A stretch of DNA of 64,000 nucleotides, taken from contig CAWIIX010000030.1 in the NCBI GenBank assembly GCA_963836195.1, forward strand, positions 744,001 through 808,000. Reading direction: 5' to 3'. This stretch comes from Trebonia sp963836195. GTDB lineage: Bacteria; Actinomycetota; Actinomycetes; Streptosporangiales; Streptosporangiaceae. Numbering within the stretch: position 1 is the stretch's first letter; each line of letters opens with the position of its first letter. The notes under the pieces are model-generated. The model was given only the letters and a program-made list of their open reading frames with translations, was not told where the DNA came from and did not search any database. The translations under genes and the position numbers were made by a program. Of this stretch, positions 1-9,138 are shown piece after piece.

Positions 1-159
1 CGGACCTGCGCGTGCAACGCCGGGGCCCGGAGCCGCAAATGCCACCGGGTCAAGCAGTCGCCGGGCTGGAGCGTCACCCAGCCCAGGCCCGGCTGGCACC
101 AGTGGACCACTCCCCGCGGCCGCACCTACACCCAAGGCCCCAAGCGGTACCCAGTCTGA
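1..159 (+). CDS. HNH endonuclease / DUF222-type protein, C-terminal fragment
   Basis: The window opens inside this gene; only the last 52 codons are present, ending in TGA at 157-159. The tail reads C-x8-C-H-R-V-K-Q followed by W-T-T-P-R-G-R-T-Y and a final Y-P-V. This is the usual ending of the DUF222/HNH nuclease proteins (REP13E12 type) that are common in actinomycetes, where the HNH domain is C-terminal. The N-terminal DUF222 part lies outside the window. Family members are often repeat-associated and their cellular role is unclear. The family call rests on the tail motif only. Confidence 0.6.
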   Translation, partial: RTCACNAGARSRKCHRVKQSPGWSVTQPRPGWHQWTTPRGRTYTQGPKRYPV

Positions 160-160
160 G

Positions 161-190
161 CAGGCAGCAGGCAGCAGGCAGCAGGCAGCG
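161..190. repeat. 7-bp tandem repeat, about four copies of GGCAGCA
   Basis: The unit GGCAGCA repeats in tandem just after the stop of the HNH fragment, with a degenerate continuation to about position 200. It lies between two convergent genes. No function is visible. Confidence 0.7.
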
Positions 191-207
191 GGTAGGCAGC
201 AACGGGC

Positions 208-862
208 TTAGTAGACCAACTCGTGCTGCCACTCGGTCTCCGGCTGATTCTCCAGTTCGAGGTATGCCTTGGCGATCTCGGCCTGCTCGAACCGCGGGGC
301 GCTGCCGATCGTCGCCGTGATCGTGACGCTGGTCGCGTGCACGCCCGTCCCCGCCAGCTGATCGTGAAGCACTTCCACGTAGGCGCGCAGCCCGGCCTTG
401 CCGACGGAGAGCGAGGCGAACTTCTTGGAGGGGTGCAGCGCGTAGCCGCCGCCGGTGAACAGCAGGGTGCCGCGGCCATCGCGCAGCTTCGGCAGAACGG
501 CGTCGGCCGCCACCCGGGCGCCGAGGATGTTGACGGCCGTATTGAGCGCCCACTTCTGGTCGTCGCCGCCGGTCGGCGCGTCCGGGGCGAGCACCCCAAC
601 GTTGTAGACGAGCACGTCCGGCGCCCCCATCTCGGTGATCACGGCGCTGAGCGACGTCGCGCAGGTTGACGGGGTCGGCGGCGTCGGTGACGTAGCCGCG
701 GGCGTCCAGGCCGGTCGAGGCCAGCTCCTTGGCGAAGGTGTCAAGCTTCGCCTTATCGCGGGCGAGCATGGCGACTGGGTGTCCGGCGTTGCCGAATATG
801 CGCGCGAGCTCAAGGCCGAGGCCCGGCCCGACGCCGACGATTACTGCGGTTCCACGGGACAT
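208..862 (-). CDS. SDR-family NAD(P)-dependent oxidoreductase (frameshifted)
   Basis: A short-chain dehydrogenase of about 217 residues. The N-terminus has a Rossmann nucleotide-binding segment (V-I-V-G-V-G-P-G-L-G) and a basic stretch after beta-2 (LARDKAKL) that suggests NADPH. The frame breaks at about 650: NLR is followed by one extra G, after which T-S-L-S-A-V-I-T-E-M-G continues in the next frame to the stop at 208. Total length is 3n+1, as expected for one surplus base. The later Y-x3-K signature is seen only weakly (the region around LSVGKAGLRAY), so the catalytic Tyr is doubtful. Substrate unknown. Confidence 0.65.
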
Positions 863-918
863 GGCGGTCCTTTCTTCGATGGGCTGCTCCGCCTCTTCCG
901 TAGGGGAGCTCGGTCACG

Positions 919-2257
919 TCAGGCTCGCGGATGGTCCGCGTCGAGCGGCACGGAGGCCGCGCTGATCACCTCGAAGGAGATCCCCTCGGGTCGCGTGACC
1001 GTGTTCAGGGTCCAGTCGCCGAGCACCCTCAGCCGGTTGCCCGACATCGCGGTCAGGTGATAGCCGCGGGTGACGGCGTTGGCAACCGGCCCGGAGAGCG
1101 GGATGTTGAGCGGGTTCGCGGCGGCCGCGGCCCCGCCCAGATCAACCAGAAAGCCCTCGTCGTGGTGCTTGTACGGCTTGGCGGTGCCGTGGCCGAGGGA
1201 GGCGGCGACGTTCCTGGCGACCTGCCTGCCCTGTCGCATGGCGTGCTGGGCGGTCATGCCGCAGACCTGGCCGGGGCGGGTCAGGTCGGGCACGGCGGCG
1301 CAGTCACCGCACGCGTAGTTGTCCGGAGCGCCGGGGACCGACATGAACTCGTCGACCACCAGCCGCCCGCGGTCGGTCTTCAGGTCCAGGCCGTCCACGA
1401 GCGGATCCGGGCGGACCCCGACGCACCAGATCAGGCAGCGGGTCGGCACCGTCTCCCCGGTCGACAAGATGACATGGCCGGGCATGGCCTTGGTGACCGA
1501 CTGGCCGGTGCGCACCTGCACCCCGCGTCGGCGCAGCACCCGGTCGGCGGTCTTCGACAGCCGCGGGTCGAGTTCGGGCAGCAGCCGCGGCGCGGTGTCG
1601 AGCAGCATCCACCGGATCTCCTGGCCGAGCAGGCCGGGCATGGTCGTGGCCAGCCGGGTGGTCAGGAGCTGACCCTGCGCCACGACTTCGGTGCCGGTGT
1701 AGCCCGCGCCGACCACCACGAAGGTGCACCGCGCCGCGCGCTCAGCCGGATCGGTGGCGACCGAGGCCAGCTCGAGCTGCCGGGTGATCTCGTCACGGAG
1801 GAACACCGCCTCGGCGATGCTGCGGAACCCGTACGCGTAATCGGCGATACCGGGGATCGGCAGTAGCTTGTTCACGCTGCCAGCGGTCAGGATGACCCGG
1901 TCGTACGCGACCTCACCCGACGAGCCCTCGGGGCCGGCCCAGCTCACCGACTTTTGCGTTGGGTCGACGCCGGTCACCGTGCCGAGGACGAACCGCACCT
2001 TGGGCAGTCGCCGCGGCAGCGACGCGCACACGTGGGCCGGGCTCCACCAGCCCGCCCGTCACCTGTGGCATCAGCGGCAAGTAGAGGAAGTAGTCGGTTG
2101 AGTTGATCACGACGATCTCGGTCGTGTCACCCACCAGGCTCGATAGCTCCCGCGCGGCGTTGAAGCCGGCGAACCCGGCCCCCACGATCACCACGCAGTC
2201 CCTTTTCTGCGACTTCTCCTTCGCTTCCGGCCTCTCCAGCACTTGCGACTCAGCCAT
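919..2257 (-). CDS. NAD(P)/FAD-dependent oxidoreductase, type II NADH dehydrogenase-like (frameshifted)
   Basis: A pyridine nucleotide-disulfide oxidoreductase of about 445 residues, the usual size of NDH-2 enzymes, which pass electrons from NADH to quinone at the membrane face. The first FAD-binding motif (VVIVGAGFAG) is near residue 24. A second dinucleotide motif (VVVGAGYTGTE) and the late FAD contact (NYACGDCAAVPD) follow in the expected order. The frame breaks near 2040: G-L-V-E-P, one surplus G, then A-H-V-C-A-S-L-P; total length is 3n+1. Apart from that the sequence is well conserved, so an assembly error is as likely as a real mutation. It could instead act on another quinone or carrier. 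Confidence 0.75.
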
Positions 2258-2410
2258 CTTGGCTCCCGCCCGTCAAAGGTTGGTCCCACCCTCCACCGTG
2301 CGTCCGCCGGCGGGCTCTCGCGCCCGTGGAAACCCCTGGCCCCGGCCCTGACCTGCCCGGGCTGGTGGTTCAGCTGCCCGCGGTCCCGATCCGGTGGTCG
2401 GCCGACCACT

Positions 2411-2427
2411 GATAACAGTAAGAAGCG
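2411..2427 (+). repeat. Dispersed repeat A, copy 1
   Basis: GATAACAGTAAGAAGCG, one mismatch from the consensus GATAACAGCAAGAAGC seen at 25168, 31415, 31621, 31659 and 36153. This copy lies just beyond the 3' end of the minus-strand ATPase gene that stops at 2436, in the gap before the NADH dehydrogenase-like gene. Confidence 0.75.
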
Positions 2428-2435
2428 CGGAGCGC

Positions 2436-4059
2436 CTAAACGCTCGGGTCCGGCTCGTAGAGGGGGAAGTGGCAGGCGGCCAGGTGGCCGTCGGCGGTGA
2501 ACGGGCGCAACGGCGGTTCCTCGGCCGCGCACAGGTCCTGAGCGCGCGGGCAGCGGGTGCGGAACCGGCAGCCGGACGGGGGAGCGACCGCCGAAGGGAG
2601 CTCGCCGCGGACGCCCTGGTTCTCCTTGGCCCGTTCGAGCACGGGGTCGGCGACCGGCACGGTGTCGATCAGCCCGCGCGTGTACGGGTGGGCCGGGGTG
2701 GAGTAGACGGAGTCGGCCGGGCCGACCTCGACCAGCTTGCCGAGGTACATCACGCCGATCACGTCGGCCATGTAGCGCACGACGGACAGGTCGTGCGAGA
2801 TGAACAGGTACGTCAGCCCGTGCTCGCGCTGAAGATCGAGCATCAGGTTGAGGATCTGCGCCTGGATCGAGACGTCGAGGGCGGATACCGGCTCGTCGGC
2901 CACGATCATCGACGGCCGCAGCATCAGCGCCCGGGCGAGCCCGAGCCGCTGCCGCTGCCCGCCGGAGAACTCGTGCGGGTACCGCTCGGCCGCGGCGGCC
3001 GGCAGTCCCACCTCCTCCAGCATCGCCGAGACGCGCTTGGTCTGCGCGGACCGGTTCCCGTCGCGCTGGATGATCATCGGCTCGCGCAGGATCGTTCCCA
3101 CCCGCATCCGGGGGTCCATCGACGCGTAGGAGTCCTGGAACATCATCTGCACCAGCCGCGCCTGCCGGCGTCGCTCCCGCCGGGGCAGCGACGCGAGATC
3201 CCGCCCGCCGAGCACGATCGATCCGCCCGACGGCTTCTCCAGCCCCACGATCAGCCGCCCGACCGTGGTCTTACCGCATCCGGACTCGCCCACCATCCCG
3301 AACGTCGACCCGGTGGGGATCTCAAAGGACACGTCGGCGACGGCGGAAACCTCCCCCACCCGTCGCTGCAACACCGCCCCGGCCGTGACGGTGAAGTTCT
3401 TCACCAGGTGAGACACCACGAGAACGGTGTCACCGGGCGAGCCAGCCCGTTGCCGGGCCGCGCCATTTCCGGCCACCACCGCCCCGGCCGCCCCAGCCGC
3501 CGTCACGGCCCCAACCCCGGAAACGGCGCCAACTCCGCCCTCGGGCGTCCCCTTGCCGCCAGGACCGCCATCCGTCCCGGAGCCAGACCCCGCAAGCCGA
3601 TGTTCCTCGTCCGTCTCCGCCGGCCAGCCGCCGGCCCAGAGCCTCGGAAGCCGTAGTCTCGGACCCAGCCGTAGTCTCGGACCCAGCCGTAGTCTCGGAC
3701 CCAACCGAACCCGCAGTCTCAGACCCAGCCGACGTACCAGCGCCGCCAGCGGATGTCCCAGCGCCATCGGGCAGCGATGGGGGACCGGTTTCCCGATCGC
3801 CAACCACCTCTCCCGCTTCAGGCGAGGCGGAGGTCTCCGGGGATATTTCCGCCGACCTTCCGGAGGACGGGGAGAGTCGCCGGAAATATCCTCCAAGCCC
3901 CCCGTCGCTCCCACGTTTCTTCTGGCTTTGATCCTCAAGCCTTTGAACCTGAGGCTTTTGATCCGGAAGAATTTCGCCTTGATTCTCAAGACTTACATCT
4001 CGAGATTCGACAGAATTTTGTAGACCTTCAAGATCGTGAGCGGGCACGCCGAGATCCAT
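2436..4059 (-). CDS. Oligopeptide/dipeptide ABC transporter, ATP-binding subunit (DppF/OppF type) with long N-terminal linker
   Basis: The second ATPase of the importer encoded upstream on the same strand. Its core begins near 3430 (VSHLVKNFTV) and shows Walker A (GESGCGKTT), the ABC signature (SGGQRQRLGLARAL), Walker B (IVADEPVSALD) and the C-rich oligopeptide-ABC tail (CRFRTRCP). I chose ATG 4059: it overlaps the previous gene by 32 nt, and the frame it opens reads as a plausible acidic Ser/Thr linker with G-S-E-T-T-A repeats. That frame must shift by +1 near 3640 to join the ATPase core (total length 3n+1). The 200-residue extension before the core is unusual for this family. An alternative is a later non-ATG start close to 3440. 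Confidence 0.75.
3655..3730. repeat. 18-bp tandem repeat in the ATPase linker
   Basis: The unit GTAGTCTCGGACCCAGCC (plus strand) occurs three times in succession, with a degenerate fourth copy ending near 3730. On the coding strand it encodes repeats of G-S-E-T-T-A. It is followed at 3841-3851 and 3884-3894 by an inverted repeat, GGATATTTCCG/CGGAAATATCC, also inside the linker. Confidence 0.65.
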
Positions 4060-5059
4060 GTCCCGCCCGACTGGAAAGAAGCAGCGGTACGCATGCGAGC
4101 CGGCTGACGTCCGTTAGCGGCGGCTCCGTTTGCCTGCATTCCTCCCGCGCATACCGGCACCTGGCCGCGAACTTGCACCCATGCGGCGGCGCGGTAAGGT
4201 CCGGGGGCTGGCCGGGAATGTTGTAAAGCCGCCCGGCCCGCCCGCCGGCCAGACCGCCCTCCTCCACGACCACGGCCCGCTCCGGCAGCGCCTCGAACAG
4301 CGCCTCCGTATACGGATGCCGGGGGTTGGCGAAGAGCGCCTCGGTGGTGCTGGTCTCGACGATCCGGCCGGCGTACATCACCGCGACCCGGTCGGCGGTG
4401 CCGGCGATCACGCCGAGGTCGTGCGTCACCAAGATCACCGACATCCCCAGCCGCCGCCGCAGCGAGTCGATCAGCTCCAGGATCTGCTTCTGGATCGTCA
4501 CGTCGAGCGCGGTCGTCGGCTCGTCCGCGATGAGCAGCTTCGGCTCGCACGCGAGCGCCATCGCGATCATGACCCGCTGCCGCATCCCGCCGGACAGTTG
4601 GTGCGGGTATTGCGTCACTCGCTCGGCGGGCCGGGGCATGCCGACCAGGCCGAGCACCTCGATCGCCCGCTCCAGGGCGGCGGCCCGCGACGCGCCGCGG
4701 TGCAGCCGGACCGACTCCGCGATCTGATCGCCGATCGTCATCGTCGGGTTGAGCGAGGTCAGCGGGTCCTGGAAGATCATCCCGATCAGGTTCCCGCGGA
4801 CGTCCTCCATGCCGCTCTCCGACAGCGCGGCGACGTCCGTCCCGTCCACGACGATCCGGCCGCCGACCACCTCGCCGCCGCCGGGCAGCAGTCGCATGAT
4901 CGACAGCGCGGTCATCGTCTTGCCCGAGCCCGATTCGCCGACGATGCCGAGGCACTCGCCGGGCGCCACCGACAGCGAAACGCCGTCGATCGCGTGCACG
5001 GTGCCGCGGCGCAGCCGGATCTCGGTGCGCAGATCCTGGATGTCGAGAAGCGGAGCCAA
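4028..5059 (-). CDS. Oligopeptide/dipeptide ABC transporter, ATP-binding subunit (DppD/OppD type)
   Basis: The first ATPase of the importer, 343 residues. It carries Walker A (GESGSGKTMTA), the signature SGGMRQRVMIA, Walker B (LLIADEPTTALD), the H-loop (VILVTHDLG) and the oligopeptide-ABC C-terminus (CKFAARCRYA). The TTG at 5059 is preferred over the upstream ATG at 5128 because it is preceded by a purine-rich GGGGGGA and starts right where homology begins; 5128 would run deep into the permease gene. It lies 22 nt after the permease stop, as in an operon. The last 20 residues overlap the next gene. Confidence 0.85.
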   Translation of the reverse strand: MAPLLDIQDLRTEIRLRRGTVHAIDGVSLSVAPGECLGIVGESGSGKTMTALSIMRLLPGGGEVVGGRIVVDGTDVAALSESGMEDVRGNLIGMIFQDPLTSLNPTMTIGDQIAESVRLHRGASRAAALERAIEVLGLVGMPRPAERVTQYPHQLSGGMRQRVMIAMALACEPKLLIADEPTTALDVTIQKQILELIDSLRRRLGMSVILVTHDLGVIAGTADRVAVMYAGRIVETSTTEALFANPRHPYTEALFEALPERAVVVEEGGLAGGRAGRLYNIPGQPPDLTAPPHGCKFAARCRYAREECRQTEPPLTDVSRLACVPLLLSSRAGHGSRRARSRS

Positions 5060-5081
5060 CGAAAGTCCCCCCAAAGAGAAA

Positions 5082-6011
5082 TCAGCGCCGCTGTAGACGG
5101 ACCTCGAACGAGTCGCGGAGCGCGTCACCGATGAAGTTGATCGCGATGACGACCAGGATGATCGCGATGCCGGCCGGGAAGATCTGCCACCAGTAGCCGT
5201 CGTAAATCGCGTTGATGCCGGCGTTGAGCATGCCGCCCCAGTCGGTCTGCGGCGGCCGGATGCCGAGCCCGAGGTAGGAGAGCGCGACGACGAGCAGGAT
5301 CGCGTCGGCGACCTGGAAGGTCGCGTTGACGATGATCGTGCCGATGGAGTTGGGCGCGATGTGTCTGAACACCGCGCGGGCCGAGCCGCCGCCCATCACC
5401 CGCATCGCCTGCACGTAGTCGCGCACCCGCAGCGCGAGCGCCTCGCCGCGGATCAGCCGGGACGTGGTCAGCCACGACGTCAGCGCGATGACCAGGATGA
5501 GCTCGGTCTCGGTGGGCGGGAAGATGGAGACCACGACCAGCGCGAGGAACAGCGTCGGGATGGCGAGCAGCGCGTCGACCAGGCGCATCATGATCGCGTC
5601 GGTGACCCCGCCGAAGTACCCGGCGATCGCCCCCCAGAGCGTACCGAGCACGGTCGCGAGAACGGCCGCGGCCAACCCCACCTCGAGTGAGATCTGCCCG
5701 GCGACCATGAGCCGGCCGAGGATGTCGTAGCCGTTCTGGTCGGTGCCGAGAGGACGTCCCGGCCCGGGTGACAGGTTCTCGTTCGCCAGATTCACGGTGG
5801 TCTGGTTGGTGTGGTAGAAAAGCGGCCCGATGAAGCAGAACACGAAGATCGCCGCCAGCACGACGACGCCGATCACCGCGAGCTTGTTCTCAAGGAACAC
5901 TTCGAGCCCGCGGCGGAACATGCCCCGCGGCTTGGTCGCCGGCAGCGCGGCGGGAGCGCCCTGGGGCGCGCCCGGGGTGCCCGGTGCGGGAGTAGCCGTG
6001 GTGGCGGTCAT
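5082..6011 (-). CDS. Oligopeptide/dipeptide ABC transporter permease (DppC/OppC type)
   Basis: A 309-residue inner-membrane permease of the importer. A Pro/Ala/Thr-rich cytoplasmic N-terminus of about 35 residues precedes the first membrane helix (LAVIGVVVLAAIFVFCFIGPL). The region GPGRPLGTDQNGYDILGR is the typical periplasm-facing loop of OppC proteins, and the EAA-type loop that contacts the ATPase is visible (RVMGGGSARAVFRHIAPN). The ATG overlaps the stop of the other permease gene by ATGA, so translation is probably coupled. Confidence 0.9.
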   Translation of the reverse strand: MTATTATPAPGTPGAPQGAPAALPATKPRGMFRRGLEVFLENKLAVIGVVVLAAIFVFCFIGPLFYHTNQTTVNLANENLSPGPGRPLGTDQNGYDILGRLMVAGQISLEVGLAAAVLATVLGTLWGAIAGYFGGVTDAIMMRLVDALLAIPTLFLALVVVSIFPPTETELILVIALTSWLTTSRLIRGEALALRVRDYVQAMRVMGGGSARAVFRHIAPNSIGTIIVNATFQVADAILLVVALSYLGLGIRPPQTDWGGMLNAGINAIYDGYWWQIFPAGIAIILVVIAINFIGDALRDSFEVRLQRR

Positions 6012-6958
6012 GCGTACCTCACCCTCGGGTCCAGGACCGCGTAGAGGATGTCGGCGACCAGCGACCCGACGACGGTGGCGATCGCGACGACGACAATAAA
6101 GCCCAGCAATACGGGGTAATCCTGCTTCTGGGCCGACTGGTAGAAGAGGTAGCCCATGCCCGGGTAGTTGAACACCGACTCGGTGATCAGCGCCCCGGCG
6201 AAGATGCCGGGGATGGACAGGCCGAGCAGGGTGGCGATCGGGATCAGCGAGTTGCGCATCACGTGCCGCCACAGCACCCGTCGCCGGGACGCGCCCTTCG
6301 CCCGGGCCGTGCGCACGTAGTCCTCGCTGATGTTGTCCAGCACCGAGGAGCGCATATACCGGCTGAACAGGGCGATCGTCACCAGGGCAAGGGTGATCAC
6401 CGGCAGGGTCAGGTCGCGCCAGTCGGTGAGGTCGTTCACGATCCCGCCCTGCGGCGCCTCCGGGCCGAACCAGCCCAGCTTCACCGAGAACACCAGGATC
6501 AGCACGGTCCCGACGAAGAACGTGGGCGCCGCGTAGAACAGGAACGACAGCCCGGTGAAGGTGTAGTCGACCGGCTTGTTGCGCCGCACGGCCTGCCAGA
6601 CGCCGACCGGCACCGCGACGATCAGCGCGATGATGGTGGAAAACCCGACCAGGATGATGGTCTTCGGCAGCCGCTGCCCGAGCAGCGACGAGACGGACTG
6701 GTCGAGCGTAAACGAGAACCCGAGGTTGCCCTGGAGCAGGTGGCCCAGCCAGAGCAGGTACTGGGAGTACCACGGCTTGTCGAATCCGTACTGCGCGTTG
6801 AACTGCGCCAGCGTGGCCGGGTTGCGGTAACTGGACGGCCCGAGGATAGCCACCGCGACGTTGCCAGGGATGGAACGCAGCAGGATCCAGACGATCACCG
6901 TGACGATCAGCACCACGACCGCCGCCTGCAGGATTCGCCTTATGAGAAAACCAATCAA
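6008..6958 (-). CDS. Oligopeptide/dipeptide ABC transporter permease (DppB/OppB type)
   Basis: A 316-residue permease with the family's N-terminal helix (FLIRRILQAAVVVLIVTVIV), the RSIPGN and YGFDKPWYSQY motifs typical of OppB, and a late EAA loop (AKGASRRRVLWRHVMRNSL). It ends in V-L-D-P-R-V-R-Y, a common end for this family. It pairs with the following permease through a 4-nt overlap. It is separated from the binding-protein gene upstream by 95 nt that contain a strong hairpin, which probably sets the ratio of binding protein to membrane components. Confidence 0.9.
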   Translation of the reverse strand: MIGFLIRRILQAAVVVLIVTVIVWILLRSIPGNVAVAILGPSSYRNPATLAQFNAQYGFDKPWYSQYLLWLGHLLQGNLGFSFTLDQSVSSLLGQRLPKTIILVGFSTIIALIVAVPVGVWQAVRRNKPVDYTFTGLSFLFYAAPTFFVGTVLILVFSVKLGWFGPEAPQGGIVNDLTDWRDLTLPVITLALVTIALFSRYMRSSVLDNISEDYVRTARAKGASRRRVLWRHVMRNSLIPIATLLGLSIPGIFAGALITESVFNYPGMGYLFYQSAQKQDYPVLLGFIVVVAIATVVGSLVADILYAVLDPRVRYA

Positions 6959-6968
6959 AACCTTTCCT

Positions 6969-6982
6969 CCGAACGGTCCCGT
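6969..6982 (+). repeat. Dispersed repeat B, short copy
   Basis: CCGAACGGTCCCGT, the core of dispersed repeat B (see 16612, 27783, 29331, 36097 and 57631). It lies between the binding-protein gene and the permease gene of the importer. Confidence 0.5.
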
Positions 6983-7008
6983 GGTCCCCGTCAGCCCTCA
7001 ATTGCCGC

Positions 7009-7040
7009 CACCCCGGGGCGGCGAGTGCCGTCCCGGGGTG
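7009..7040 (-). promoter_or_regulatory. Intercistronic hairpin between binding protein and permease genes
   Basis: Arms CACCCCGGGGCGGC (7009-7022) and GCCGTCCCGGGGTG (7027-7040) pair with a single mismatch around a 4-nt loop. There is no following T-run, so it is more likely a partial terminator or an mRNA-stabilising hairpin than a full stop. This is a known way for binding-protein operons to make more of the extracellular protein than of the membrane parts. It lies 13 nt after the binding-protein stop codon. Confidence 0.7.
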
Positions 7041-7053
7041 CCTCCGCGACCGC

Positions 7054-8946
7054 CTAGCTGTTGACGAAGTACCAGTTCTCCGGGTTGATCGCGAGTGTTG
7101 AGGACTGCGGGGAGACACCCCGCAGGTTGTTGGCGATCTCGGTGAGCTCGTAGACGCCGTTCGGCTGCCAGATCACCGGGATCTGGGTGGACAGGAAGTC
7201 CTGCCAGTTGTACATCGGGGTCAGCGAGCTGCTGATCAGCGTGGCGTTGATCAGCGAGTCGTTGTTCGCGTTGGTGTAACCGCCGGAGTTGGCGCCGGAC
7301 CCGCTCATGAAGAGCGTCTCGCCCGACGGGTAGTAGTCCGGCGAGAACGTCCAGCCGCCGCCCCAGTTGCCCATGTCCCAGTTGCAGGAGATCTTCGCGA
7401 CCACGCAGTTGCCTGCGGAGATGGCGGTGACCTGATCGAACGGCTTGGGCTCGAGGTTGAGCGTGATGCCGACCTGGCTGGCGTTGGACTGCAGCTGGGT
7501 CATCTCCTGCTCGATCCAGGTGGTGCCGGTCGCGTACGGCAGGGTGAAGGAGAGCTTCTGGCCCTGCTTGACGCCCGGGCCGCACTTGGCCGGGTCGTTG
7601 CAGGTGGAAGTCCCGCCCGCGTTCACCGTCCAGCCGTGGCTGGTCAGCAGCGACTTGGCCTGGGTCGGGTTGTACGGGAACGGGTCGCCCTTCTTGCCGG
7701 TGGCCGACAGGTACGGGGTCACCGGGTAGGACCCGACCGGGCCGACCGTCGGCACGCCGTAGCCGTGCAGCGGCCCGGCGATCACCGCGGCCTGGTTCAT
7801 CAGCAGCTGCAGCGCGGTGCGGAAGTAGAGCTGCTTGAGGATCGGGGCGTTGCCGGTGGTCGACTGGTAGTTGAGCGGGAAGTAGTTGATCCCCCACGAG
7901 TACAGCGGGTCGAGGTAGTAGCCGTTGACCGGGTTGTGGCCGATCGTCGCGGTGGCCGGCTTGGTTGGCGCGTCGGTGGTCGGCAGGTAGCCCACTGCGA
8001 TCTTCTGGCTGCCGCCGCCCGCCCCGCTGGCCTGGAGCACGTTGTACTCGGCGCCTTCGGTGGTGAACGGCACCTCCTGGAACTCGGCCAGCCGAGGCTT
8101 CGGGGTGCCGCCGTAGGTCCGGTTGGGCACGAAGGTGGCGTTGCCGTCGGGGTTGAACGCGGTCAGCTTCCACGGGCCGTCGACGATCGACCACAGCGGC
8201 GAGCTCACCCAGCCCGACAGGTTCTTGGACTGGCTGTCCAGGTAGCTGTAGACGGCCGCGCAGTCGGCCACCGTCGTCGTGCAGTTGCTCGGGCCGCTGG
8301 CCGTGCGGTCCCAGGCCTCCGGCATCGGGGTGATCTGGCTCAGCTCGTTGGAGGTGAACCAGGTCGGGTTGTAGGCCTGGTTCATCGTCATCGTGATCGT
8401 GGTGGCGTTCGCCGCCTTGATGTTGCTGACGTTGGTCGGGAAGCCGCCGGGCACGAACGCGCCCCAGTCGGAGGAGCCGACCGCCTGCAGCATGTGGATC
8501 CAGAACATCACGTTGTCGGCGGTGATCGGCTGCCCGTTCGACCACTTCCAGCCCTTCAGGCTGATCGTGACGTTCCGCCCGGTGTAGGCCGGCGGGTTGG
8601 CGAGCGAGAGCGAGTTGTTGAGCGTCGGTGACGCGCCGTTGCCGAACCAGTAGAGCGGCCGGAACATCAGGTACTGGAAGTACTGCGAGTTCGACACGCT
8701 GAAGTCAGAGCTGCTGGTGAACGGGAAGATGTAGTTCGGCACCGTGCTCGGCGGCAGCGCGTAGGTCGCCGTGCCGCCGGTGATAGGCGTGCCGCCAGTC
8801 GGCGCCGTCGATGACGCGGCCCCGCCGTTGCCGCTGCTGCCGCTTGACCCGCACGCGGCCGCGGTGAGCGCGATGGCAGCCGCGCCGCAGGCCACTGCGA
8901 TCATTCCGCGAGCCCGGCGGCGGCGCGTCGATGGGAATGCACCCAT
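7054..8946 (-). CDS. Oligopeptide/dipeptide ABC transporter, substrate-binding lipoprotein
   Basis: A 630-residue solute-binding protein of the SBP_bac_5 type. A twin-arginine-like basic start (STRRRRARG) leads into a hydrophobic stretch and the lipobox LTAAAC, so the mature protein should be lipid-anchored on the outer face of the membrane. A Ser/Gly-rich tether follows. Typical family segments are present (WSNGQPITADNV, GPWKLTAFNPDGNATFVPN). ATG 8946 is preferred because AAGGAG lies nine bases upstream; an upstream in-frame start at 8997 has no such site. First gene of the importer operon. Confidence 0.9.
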   Translation of the reverse strand: MGAFPSTRRRRARGMIAVACGAAAIALTAAACGSSGSSGNGGAASSTAPTGGTPITGGTATYALPPSTVPNYIFPFTSSSDFSVSNSQYFQYLMFRPLYWFGNGASPTLNNSLSLANPPAYTGRNVTISLKGWKWSNGQPITADNVMFWIHMLQAVGSSDWGAFVPGGFPTNVSNIKAANATTITMTMNQAYNPTWFTSNELSQITPMPEAWDRTASGPSNCTTTVADCAAVYSYLDSQSKNLSGWVSSPLWSIVDGPWKLTAFNPDGNATFVPNRTYGGTPKPRLAEFQEVPFTTEGAEYNVLQASGAGGGSQKIAVGYLPTTDAPTKPATATIGHNPVNGYYLDPLYSWGINYFPLNYQSTTGNAPILKQLYFRTALQLLMNQAAVIAGPLHGYGVPTVGPVGSYPVTPYLSATGKKGDPFPYNPTQAKSLLTSHGWTVNAGGTSTCNDPAKCGPGVKQGQKLSFTLPYATGTTWIEQEMTQLQSNASQVGITLNLEPKPFDQVTAISAGNCVVAKISCNWDMGNWGGGWTFSPDYYPSGETLFMSGSGANSGGYTNANNDSLINATLISSSLTPMYNWQDFLSTQIPVIWQPNGVYELTEIANNLRGVSPQSSTLAINPENWYFVNS

Positions 8947-9138
8947 TGTGCGCAGCTCCTTACTATGAGTAGTCAGTACTCGGCGTGGTCCGTCCATGGT
9001 GTCCGGCGCCCGATCCCCGAGTGGGAGCCGTAGTTACTCCCTATATAAGCATCATGACTCAGTGTCATCAAAGCTGGGTCAACGAAAAGTAACTATCGTG
9101 TCGCAGAACAGAACGCAAAAAGTCAGAAAAGCGACAAA
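8947..9138. promoter_or_regulatory. Upstream region of the importer operon with small dyad
   Basis: This 190-base gap precedes the minus-strand binding-protein gene and follows the stop of menF. It is AT-richer than its surroundings. It contains the dyad ATGAC-TCAGT-GTCAT at 9054-9068 and, on the minus strand, a TATATAG-type hexamer near 9043-9049 that could serve as a -10 element. No regulator gene is adjacent. The promoter assignment is an inference. Confidence 0.35.

Noticed and set aside
3753..4226. Plus-strand frame with F-D-P-Q-A-F-E-P-E-A-F periodicity
   Set aside because: It looked protein-like at first, but it lies opposite the ATPase linker, has no ribosome site, and soon loses all pattern. 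The periodicity comes from repetitive DNA.
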